39,222 bases of DNA from contig PFLP01000044.1 of assembly GCA_002784625.1 (NCBI GenBank), forward strand, positions 1 to 39,222, written 5' to 3'. Both the position numbers and the translations under genes were made by a program. The stretch comes from Candidatus Pacebacteria bacterium CG_4_10_14_0_8_um_filter_42_14. Its GTDB lineage: Bacteria > Patescibacteriota > Microgenomatia > UBA1400 > PJMF01. This document shows, one piece after another, positions 28,301 to 36,700 of the stretch (position 1 is the first letter of the stretch; each line of letters opens with the position of its first letter). The notes below the pieces were generated by a model. It was given only the letters and a program-made list of their open reading frames with translations. It ran no database searches and was not told the DNA's origin.

Positions 28301-29475
28301 ACACTCTGGAGGGTTTTCAAGGCAGCGATGGTAGCGTTGCTCCGAGAAATACCTGGGATCTATTTTTTGCCTTCTTTCAAACTATGTTGGACAGATATTG
28401 GTATATTCCAGATGGAGAAAGAGAGGGAATTACGCTTAGGGAGAGGCTATTGTTGTCACCCGACGTCAAAAACTTTTTAAAAACTCAATTTAAAGATGCA
28501 ATAAGCGCTGAAGAAAATATTCTGCCGTGGCAAGAACAAATCGAACTCTCATACAATCTATACAAGTTATTCTGGTATGGTTCTGGCAAAAATTGGCACA
28601 CAATAATTCGACAAGCTAAACATGGTGCAAGCGGAAACGAGTTTGATCCATCTCTTGCTGATTATGTAAAAAAAATGTTTTCAAGGAACGCAAACTATGT
28701 TCTCACAAGAGACAGAGGAAGAGAAACATTTACTTGGACAAACGATGAAGAATACCAGAAATTTAATGCCGTTAGAATTTGGCTAGAAAAGTGGTGGAAA
28801 AGTGGCCCTGATAATGATATTTCTAGAAGAAAAAAATTGTACGTCCCTCCAAAACCAAAATCTGTGCCCGCGAAGACCACTGGTGGCGAGATTTATGATT
28901 TGCCCGTTACGGATTTACTTTGGGAGCAAGCAGTTGAGTTTACCAAAAAACCAACAAAGTATCATAGACACGTAGATGGAAGGAAACCAGGACCAACAAG
29001 GCCTCAGTCAGTGACTAGAATTGCCACCAACATTGATGAATTTATGTATGTTCCAGATGACGTGGCTCGCATGACCCCGCTACAGAGGTTGATATTAGAG
29101 AGTCCAATGAATAATGAGATTATGAAGTTACAAAAATTGTTCATTGCTTATTTCTTTATTGGAGATGTATACAGAGAACAAAATACAAAGCAAATGTCAG
29201 ATCAAGATATTCTGGCATTCTACGCATTGTTTTCATTTAGATTTTGGAAGGAGAGCGAAGAATTTACTCACCTTAAAGTTCCAAAAATATACAAGAAGAT
29301 GCTTATTCAGCTTAGGGACTTTATTGAGTCTAAGGCTGCTGACCCGATATATAATGGATTGGGATATTTTAGCGTTGAGGAAGTTACCGAGATGCTTAAG
29401 GCAGCTGGTATCCCAATGGGACTTATGCAAACAGTGAATGCATTTCAAGAGGTGGCAAAAAGCATGCGAACTTAG
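25393..29475 (+). CDS. Giant (1360 aa) protein of unknown function, coiled-coil-rich N-terminal half
   Basis: Continuous ORF; TATAAT at 25379-25384 is 8 nt before the ATG; no signal peptide or clear TM; no family recognised. Confidence 0.8.
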   Translation: MVSPEEVANSQNDTAIQDPKKDHEAVVDFRAELGTILLKVTAGAAGYDTRKKVQLKINRIIKLTHGKLSTTDYTEFSDMVERILTSPSLNSMVSEVVVAPTPSVLQVADNNRADQDAPPNRRIFDIKGPQAFILQRISHYNSLLSTISGSLAQDERKKIEAEIQEQFPVDTELRDSVSKLRELREEIESEITLIDSVSPSSVDSARDKAAEISKLNSVINAASDVISQFELLETEVWKISAANDIGESAGMEIISRKTPDVVGLSPKDSINAIINFLEELQAARSSLIGKIEQMRGSDGQGQDRAAFIEEKYLVEIEAKIEEAEDVVASFWKQHAADLYEQLNPSSPESLLSTINNIEKGLRIEEINSAKQAVSAATRELSRLAEAKSNGASVTDSEILIAQKRLDEVQKLLESVDLRMAVARQVGEVNRLALELEEGGLATAEELDQAKKILQELEINLKQSSISPQEFLVIYKDLSEKWNQLQQEVDDTFSRTEFASGENRILKLVNSELIAIQLRLEAIASRLDLTKNVDFRLHRESLMKSSAAFAIDFFNSGQAATKRRIPEYRDMAWMNYTPERLACAVWDYAMHLIDVNANGQNVFVPLSLFDKTIPINDKPNIDVLIKGFGNLGVVFPDDPDRAAKFAPLAGKLAVDFSRMEKIHAFGCGVSSADSSNDSATLINFLLSDAGRMTAQEFQRIFEIGSGYLDVEGSGVTHGSLILSGLKMWEFINEPTRYDAGIFAGTRPGEKPTVLRHVLEKNPLTDHPAVVEGRVGARGRSVRIFAKRYLQRLILGKINDGESIPWEVEFAAEIARKRDAQGRPTETLSEQAARKLKIGTKWFTRELYGTEKPGKNNIGEIVGEPGSFYEKFLMTDVVGGGHSTTEIFGADSRHFDNYDVIYAQHHSELLATYWGLHYKAEGQKLVKRTGKTELDAWFPMVDRASGPTSATTGGIPKGFTSATCYSGKLSENTLEGFQGSDGSVAPRNTWDLFFAFFQTMLDRYWYIPDGEREGITLRERLLLSPDVKNFLKTQFKDAISAEENILPWQEQIELSYNLYKLFWYGSGKNWHTIIRQAKHGASGNEFDPSLADYVKKMFSRNANYVLTRDRGRETFTWTNDEEYQKFNAVRIWLEKWWKSGPDNDISRRKKLYVPPKPKSVPAKTTGGEIYDLPVTDLLWEQAVEFTKKPTKYHRHVDGRKPGPTRPQSVTRIATNIDEFMYVPDDVARMTPLQRLILESPMNNEIMKLQKLFIAYFFIGDVYREQNTKQMSDQDILAFYALFSFRFWKESEEFTHLKVPKIYKKMLIQLRDFIESKAADPIYNGLGYFSVEEVTEMLKAAGIPMGLMQTVNAFQEVAKSMRT

Positions 29476-29661
29476 TCCAATTTATGCGGATAAAGATTCG
29501 AAGTCGCTTTTTCCGGAGGTTGAAACTCGGATCCAGAGATCGAGGTGTTTAGAATTGAATTATTTATTTTTTTATTCGATGGATCCTTTTTTCTTGGAAC
29601 CATTATTTTCTTTATCGTAGAGATAATTTGTATATATAATTTACTCATAAATAATAGAATG

Positions 29662-31494
29662 CTACTCGGCTCCCAAATCGTCTGGAACGGTTCCGTCTCT
29701 TTGAGCAGCTGATTCGGGTGGTTGCTCTCCCTTAATCTTTGTTGAGTCTTCCTTGATTGCGTCTTTTGATGTGCCTCGCTTCTGAGTATTCATTAGCCCA
29801 AGCCTATTAAGCGCTGCAGAAACTGCTGCCGTACCCCTAAGGACATTCTCTCCTTTAGCACCCAATTTTTCGACTGCACTTACTCCCTTAAGAATAAGTG
29901 GTGATGCCATTGCTCCAGCGGATAAGCCAGTTCCCCAGGCCATGCCACTCTTCGCACCCTCGGACACATCTTCTCCTTTTCTGCGTGCACGTATCGCGCC
30001 AACGCCAGCTCCTAATGCCCCTCCAAGTCCGATTGCAACTGGAGCGGCCGCTATTCTCGCCCCTGTGTTCACGATATTCTTAGCATTCATCCCCAACGGC
30101 ATCTTACCACTCCATGCATTTTTCATTCTCCCCCCAGCCCACCCAGCTATCTCTCCACCAATCCCATCGTTAGCTCCAAGAGATGTTTTGATCTTTTTCA
30201 CTAGTTCTGGCAGGGCTAAAAGAAGCGCAAACCCAAGAAGTGGTCCAGCTACTCCCGAAGCACCATTGCCAACTAAGAAAGGAGGCATAAAACCACCAGT
30301 CTGAACTGATGAACCAGTTTTTTTACCAGCCTCAGTGAATTCGTAAAAAAGCACAACGACGAGGAGAACGGCGGGGAAAGCTGCAAGATTTCCAACCAAG
30401 TTTTTAAACCAGGGCATAAAGGCATTTTTTCCAGGGATGGCTCCAAGCATAAGAAATATTGGCGCAGTGACGACGCCAATGATTATGGAAGCATATGATT
30501 TCAGCAGTTCAAAAAAGAGGCGAAAAATTCCAATGACTACGGCAATACCTAGAACGACAGCCAGAGTAAGACCGCCAATAAAAGAAATAATTCCTTGAAC
30601 AGAGTCATTTACGTTGGCCAAGGAATCAATCAGCACATTAATTAGATTTGTCACTTGACCATCTTTGTATAAGCCTATGATGGAGCCGAGCAGGTTGCCG
30701 CCCAACTGAAAAATATTCATACTAATAATATCAGCACCTATAGCCCCAGATTTTGTCAGATCAGAAAAAAGTCCAACGATCATAAACATACTTAGATACA
30801 TGAGATCGATAAGAAAGCCCGCGATAGCATAGGAGAAAGTCACAAGGATAAGACTAATGATGATAGAAGGAATGGCCTGTTGGGCTGTAATAGCTGCTTG
30901 ACCGCCGATTTTTTGGCGAAACATAATCATAAAGCCAATGACGATGAAAATGATGATGAAGAAATAATAAGAGATGTTACGGAATTTTTTCCAGAGATCG
31001 AGGATTGGGTCTAAGGAAGCGAAACCAAGTCCTTGGGCGTAAGCAGGCTGAACTCCGGCGGTTTTCATAACGTCAGCTACATAGCGACTCGTCTGGGCGG
31101 GTGGATAAGCATACATGCCGACGATGGCTCTGGTTAGGCCGTTAACTGCGCCACTGCCTGTTGAGAAGGATACGGTTGAGCTTGATGGAAGTGAATCTAG
31201 AGTTGATGGGAAACTATCAGATTTTTTTGGAGGAGCCGCTTCCCCCATGATGTCATACACCCACTCCATGGCGACGAAACGAGTGGTGTTTTTGACGAGA
31301 CATTCTAGAGAAGGTGATTCGCAGAACTCAGTAGCAGCTCTGTAAGCATCTAGCTCTTCGCTGAAGATGCCGTAGCTATTTCCAGTTGGATCAATGGGAT
31401 TTCCTCCATCGCCTTCTGCAGCTTGCACTGGCGCCACCGAAACAATCAGAGCAACCAACAAAAACAAGACGGTAGTGAGGAGCCGTTTCCACAT
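29662..31494 (-). CDS. VirB6/TrbL-like polytopic T4SS membrane protein
   Basis: Signal-like N-terminus (MWKRLLTTVLFLLVALIVSVAPVQAAE), multiple TMs (ISYYFFIIIFIVIGFMIMF; AIPSIIISLILVTFSYAIAGFLIDLMYLSMFMIVGLF; LTLAVVLGIAVVIGIFRLFFELLKSYASIIIGVVTAPIFLMLGAIPG), Gly/Ala-rich C-terminus. Confidence 0.7.
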   Translation of the reverse strand: MWKRLLTTVLFLLVALIVSVAPVQAAEGDGGNPIDPTGNSYGIFSEELDAYRAATEFCESPSLECLVKNTTRFVAMEWVYDIMGEAAPPKKSDSFPSTLDSLPSSSTVSFSTGSGAVNGLTRAIVGMYAYPPAQTSRYVADVMKTAGVQPAYAQGLGFASLDPILDLWKKFRNISYYFFIIIFIVIGFMIMFRQKIGGQAAITAQQAIPSIIISLILVTFSYAIAGFLIDLMYLSMFMIVGLFSDLTKSGAIGADIISMNIFQLGGNLLGSIIGLYKDGQVTNLINVLIDSLANVNDSVQGIISFIGGLTLAVVLGIAVVIGIFRLFFELLKSYASIIIGVVTAPIFLMLGAIPGKNAFMPWFKNLVGNLAAFPAVLLVVVLFYEFTEAGKKTGSSVQTGGFMPPFLVGNGASGVAGPLLGFALLLALPELVKKIKTSLGANDGIGGEIAGWAGGRMKNAWSGKMPLGMNAKNIVNTGARIAAAPVAIGLGGALGAGVGAIRARRKGEDVSEGAKSGMAWGTGLSAGAMASPLILKGVSAVEKLGAKGENVLRGTAAVSAALNRLGLMNTQKRGTSKDAIKEDSTKIKGEQPPESAAQRDGTVPDDLGAE

Positions 31495-31608
31495 ATGCGA
31501 TTATTATAACAGGATTTCAGCCTGCAGCAGCCACGCAGCTATTGATCACTTTTGCTATACATGCTATACCAATGATACTATTTCTCTGCCTCCCGCGAAG
31601 TTGTCTAT

Positions 31609-32463
31609 ATGATTGATGCAGCCAAGATTACTCAGGTTTCAGAGCTTTTTGCCCAAGCTAAAACAATTTTTGTAATGGTTCCTAGCCAAATTTCTGCAGA
31701 CCAGCGTGCGGGAGCAGAAGCCTTGGTTTCTAGCTTTGTTGGCGCGGGCAAGGAAGTCCAGTTTTTTTCACCAGAAGAAATTCACCACGAGTCGTTTCCT
31801 GAGTCGGAGGATGTTATTCCGCTTCACGAGCTTGGCAACCAAAATCTTTGCGTCAGTTTCGAGTATCTTCCCGAACAAGTTGATAATGTTAGCTACCACA
31901 TTGGGGAAAAAACTGGTCGATTTTATCTGACCATCCGTCCACAGAAAGGGCAGAAGCCCCTAGATCCTAAGACAGTGGAATATTCCTATACAGGTGCCGA
32001 AGCAGATCTGATTTTTACAGTTGGGGTGAAAGATCTAACGGAATTAGAACAGCTATATTTAGAGTATGAAGATTTTTTCAACAAGCTACCGATTATTAGC
32101 ATTAATTCTTTTGATCCAGAGTTTGCCGCTGCATCAGTGAACACGGGCAGCAGTCCCAGTGTTAGTCAGGAAGTGGCGCGGCTAATTTCTGATCTTGGCC
32201 TGGATATATCTTCTGATTCAGCCACGAAGCTGTTATTTGGTATCGAGTCGGCCACCAAAAATTTCTCTTCACGAACTGCCAATGCCGAGACTTTTGAAAC
32301 AGTTGGCAGACTTATGAGAAGTGGGGCCAGAAGAATTTCTCAACCAAATCCTCCTCAAGCGAATATTCCAGGAATTAAAACTCCAGCTACAATCGCTCCA
32401 TCAGGAGAAATTAAGGTTCAGGAAAAGAAGGCTGTTTCCAAGAAAAAAGTGGCTAAGGGATAA
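31609..32463 (+). CDS. DHH-phosphoesterase-like protein with degenerate catalytic motifs
   Basis: Order of DHH-like elements: AKTIFVMVPSQISADQ..., EADLIFTVGVKDLTEL, PIISINSFDPEFAAASVNTGSSPSVSQEVARLISDLGLDISSDSATKLLFGIESATKNFSS. Expected DHH and GI..DT..F residues are substituted. Confidence 0.55.
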   Translation: MIDAAKITQVSELFAQAKTIFVMVPSQISADQRAGAEALVSSFVGAGKEVQFFSPEEIHHESFPESEDVIPLHELGNQNLCVSFEYLPEQVDNVSYHIGEKTGRFYLTIRPQKGQKPLDPKTVEYSYTGAEADLIFTVGVKDLTELEQLYLEYEDFFNKLPIISINSFDPEFAAASVNTGSSPSVSQEVARLISDLGLDISSDSATKLLFGIESATKNFSSRTANAETFETVGRLMRSGARRISQPNPPQANIPGIKTPATIAPSGEIKVQEKKAVSKKKVAKG

Positions 32464-33613
32464 GATTTGACGCTGATTTCCAATTAATCAATTTAGTTTT
32501 CTTTATTTTGTCGGTTTCTCCTGTATAAATAATTGCACTCTCAGTTATGTTTTCTTGCAGTTCGTCCCAAACCTTAATTCCTTTTAGATAATCTGAACTG
32601 AAGGTACTTCCAGCCTTAATCTCAATTGGGAAAATTTTATCTGCATCTTTAACCAGAACATCTATCTCATTTTTTTCACTATCTCTCCAGAAATACAATT
32701 TTGAGCTGGATCTCGAGTTGAAAATTTGCTTTTTCAGATCTGAAACAATCATGTTCTCAAAAATACTGCCGATTGCGGAGTGAGTACTTAGTTCTTTTTC
32801 ACTATCTATACCCAATAGGCTGCAAACCAAGCCAGTATCATAAAAGTAAACCTTGGGGGATTTGATTACACGTTTACCAAAATTTTTATAAAAAGGCTGA
32901 AGTCTAAAAGCAATATAAGTGGACTCTAATAAAGAAATCCAAGAATCAATCGTTTTATGGTTAACTCCAACGTCATTGGCTAGGTTTGAAAGATTTAAAA
33001 TTTGCCCAGTGCGGCCTGCTAATAGCTGCAGAAATCTCTGAAAATTAGTAAGATCACCTATATTTTTCACTTGCCTGACGTCTCTCTCTGTGTATGTGGC
33101 AATATAATCAGGATACAGATCTTTTGGATCTAAGGATTGGTCATAAATACGCGGATAAAAACCATATCTGAGTTGTTCTAGGTAATTTTCTTTTAGATTT
33201 TTAGATTTGACTAATTCACTAATACTTAGAGGCAAAAGGCTAAAAATTGCTACTCTTCCAGCTAACGTTTGAGATACCTTTTCCGAGAGGAGTAAGTTCT
33301 CGGAGCCAGTTAGCACAAAGCGAGCTGGTTGAAAATCCTCATCAATTTTAATCTGAATATATGATAATAAATCTGGATACTTCTGGACTTCATCTAGAAT
33401 AATGCCGGAATTATGCCCATCTATAAACTGTTTAGGGTCTTGGGCTATTCTATTTCTGAGTTGGATATCTTCTAAATTGTAATATTTGTGTTTGGGGAAA
33501 ATTTCTTTTACAAGAGTTGTCTTACCCGATTGCCTAGGTCCCATTATTGTGATAACCCCAATTTTTTTTGAGGCCTCAGTAATCTTATTCTGCAGATCTC
33601 TCTTGATTTTCAT
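32453..33613 (-). CDS. DUF4143-type AAA ATPase (copy 2)
   Basis: IMGPRQSGKTTLVKEIF, SGIILDEVQKYPDLLSYIQIKID, FVLTGSENLLLSEKVSQTLAGRVAIFSLLPLSISEL, KVYFYDTGLVCSLLGI, FWRDSEKNEIDVLVKDADKIFPIEIKAG. Confidence 0.92.
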   Translation of the reverse strand: MKIKRDLQNKITEASKKIGVITIMGPRQSGKTTLVKEIFPKHKYYNLEDIQLRNRIAQDPKQFIDGHNSGIILDEVQKYPDLLSYIQIKIDEDFQPARFVLTGSENLLLSEKVSQTLAGRVAIFSLLPLSISELVKSKNLKENYLEQLRYGFYPRIYDQSLDPKDLYPDYIATYTERDVRQVKNIGDLTNFQRFLQLLAGRTGQILNLSNLANDVGVNHKTIDSWISLLESTYIAFRLQPFYKNFGKRVIKSPKVYFYDTGLVCSLLGIDSEKELSTHSAIGSIFENMIVSDLKKQIFNSRSSSKLYFWRDSEKNEIDVLVKDADKIFPIEIKAGSTFSSDYLKGIKVWDELQENITESAIIYTGETDKIKKTKLINWKSASNLIP

Positions 33614-33634
33614 AACTACATACTATCACAAAAA

Positions 33635-33669
33635 CCTGCAAATTAGTAATCCAATTCCTAATTTACAGG
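33635..33669 (-). terminator. 12-bp inverted repeat followed by a T-tract; terminator and/or operator
   Basis: Minus strand CCTGTAAATTAG-11 nt-CTAATTTGCAGG-TTTTTG (one mismatch), between the giant secreted protein gene and ATPase copy 2. Confidence 0.5.
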
Positions 33670-33719
33670 AATTCTTAATATGGTATAGACCATTTTTTTG
33701 TGTAAGTCATATTTGCTAT

Positions 33720-36700
33720 TTAAGCAGGCGTATCACATGGATACGGGTAGTTGATCGGCGGAGCTACGGCATCTTTCTCAGTTTCTTCGCGTAGTCTCTG
33801 CCAGAGTCTCCACACATAATCAGCTTGGGGTTTATGACCGTTCCAAATCTGACCATAGCTATTTTCACCTTTTACTGCGAAGGCGTTTACAAAAGCAGAA
33901 TTGTCGTTCGGATGATTTTGCATACCAGTCCACATAATAAGCCGGCAGGCGGAGTCTGCTGCAGCCTTGATATTGGTGGGGGATGAAAAGTCGAGACTAT
34001 TCTTCACAGATTCAGTGAATGTTGGTGGTTGGCTCAAGCCTTGGGCACATTTTTGTTGGGGGGTGATCGTAGTTACAGCTGCGGGTTGATAGGTCTTCCA
34101 TACGTTCCAACTCCCTGGTGTAAATTGGAAAACTCCGAGTGCGCCAGCGCCGTTTGCAATTTTATGATTTGTGTATGTACGACTTTCTGAATGTGCTACT
34201 GCAAGCACAAGTAGGGGATCGCAGCTATGCCTTGCCTCAGCATCTTTAATTGTGCTCCAGAGTTCCTGAGAGGGCAATGAAAATGTTGTCATCTCTTCGT
34301 TCCAGTATTCAATATCAAATGAAACATCTTTGCCAAAATTAGCAACGCTGCCGACAGAAGTGTTATTTACTTCATCGCACGGCACTTCTTTAATAACATT
34401 GGGAAACAAGTTTTCGCAGGTTTGATCATCTGATGGTATTCCTGGTGGTATTGTAAATGGCTTGCCAAAAAGTTTTTCATACAGTTTTAAATTTAGTTTA
34501 TCTGAATCTTTCTGTTCACTCCACATCGAGAATGAGCCAGATCCGTTGTTTCCTCCACAGCTATTGTTAAGTGCTAGGTTGTATCCAGGCTTCTCGAGTT
34601 TGCACCACGCAGCCCCTTCTACTACAAGTTGTTCATTTAAGCCCTCGCTGCCACCAGGCATTCGTGAGTTTTTAGTATTTATTGCACAGTACTCAGTGCG
34701 ATCAGTGCTACCCATGCCGATTGGAATCAGGGATACACCAACCTTGCCACTTGGGGTTCCAGAAGAGCTTTCTTTGGATGTTTCTTGTTTATAATTAATA
34801 TATTCAGTTAAGTTCATCAAGCAGGCATTGCCTGGGTTTTTAAGAACGTAGTATCCAGGCTTTACTTGCAAGCTCGCCACTACATTAGTCCAGTTGGATT
34901 CGGGGGCAGTGATGATAACCAATCGAGTGCCGTGGTTAGACCAATATCCTTCGTTTTTAATCATATCTTTTGGTGTATTTGCTGGTAAATGCCACAGCTC
35001 AACTGACGCTGCTTTCTCTAGGAAAGGACCTGTACAACGACCCATTTCGTTATACTCATTTTTTCCTTGACCTGGATTGACGGCTACCACCTCGTTGGTT
35101 GTCAGCAAAGTAGCGCCATCGATAAATCTAGACGCAAATTGAATACGATATGGAGATTTTCTATCCAGGAAATAGCCCTCAGCTCCAGTCGGCAGTTCTT
35201 TGCATTCGCCATCCCTTGCCATGCAAATTCTTATGTTTGAAAGAGTGCTGTTGGTAACACTGAGCTCGGGGGTGCGACAATATGTAAGTGATTGCTGTGG
35301 CTCTACTTCGCCGACACCCGCACACCTGTCAAGTAAAAATTCTTCAACTGTTTCGCAAGAGGCCAAGTAGTTTTGGACATTGCTGGATTTTTTGGCGAGA
35401 GTTCGTTGAATAGCTCTCAAGTAATAACCAAACTTCGCTCCAAGAACTTGAACAGGTTTGGCTGCATACTCCAGAGAGGTGGTCATACATTTAGTGAAGC
35501 TCCCATTTTCTCTTCCACATATTGACCCATCATCTGAAAACCACGGGAATCTGGACTCATGAGAGTCTTTGCTAAGACTTGAGACCCCGTTATACAGTTC
35601 AAATCTTTTATTATTATCTTCATCTTTCTCAAGCTCAGCAATTTGATCCTTAGTAAGAAAGCTCGCCTTAAGAACATTTGTCACGCTCTCGAGCTCATAT
35701 CCAACGGGATACACCAAATACATTTTTACACTTGCAGATTGTGAGTCCTTTCCGGAGCGAGTCTGACCATTTACCACAAACAAGCTTTCAAAGGATCTTT
35801 GAGCGCTGTCTACTTCAGTACTTTCAGATATTGTCGAAAATATGCTAGAAAGCAGCTCATTTCCAAATTGAGTTTGAAATTGAGAGCGCGGAGATTGGGT
35901 GAGGGCAGCTGCGCTATCAGCAATGGTGTTCCAGTTATCAATTTCACTATCAAGAACACACGAGAAGTCTTCTTTACCTGCTTCTGCGTTAATGATATCT
36001 GTCAATGCTTTTACTAGATCATCTCGACATCCTTCGCTTTTGTTTTCGCCTTCGGCACAAAATATTTCTAACTCATTTTTTTGGACACTCATTTCTGCGC
36101 TCTTATCTAGTAGAACTTGTCTTGTATCATTTTTGGTTAAGTTCCAAGATGTTTGTTGTTCTGTTGAAAGAAGTGAGTCACGCGTCAGCATCGCGCCGTC
36201 AGAAAAAACTGGATATGCTCCAGACTCATAAGAGCCTTCAAGAGGTTTATTAGTAATAACGTCTGGAATCCGAAACGCGACAACCAAAACCTCGTCACGA
36301 GGGTCTGATTTATTTGCAAAGAAACTAAACAAGGGATTTATATCCTTGATCTCTTCAATTGAGATGACTACAAATCCGAGTCGATATCCTTTTTCAATTG
36401 TGAGTGGAACCTGGGTAAAATCACGAAAAAGTTGTTTTTTTATTTCTACTTTGGATTGCTGAAGGCCACTACATATTTCTCTAGGAGTTTTATCAAAAGG
36501 ATTAGAAGAGGAGTACGCTTCTAAGAGCTCCTTCAAGGCGTATGAGGTATTGGGTATTTTTTGCTCGTAGAGGGCGCAAGTATCAGGATTTACGAGCTTT
36601 TTACACATCTCGTCTTGAGCTAGCAAGTTATTTATTCCTTGTGCACAGCGCTGGTCTTCAGTTAGGAGTGACTCAATTGGAGCAGAACCAAGCTCGCTAT

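Noticed and set aside
29438-29620. 60-aa plus-strand ORF after the 1360-aa gene
   Set aside because: Overlaps the end of the large CDS, no start context, composition not protein-like.
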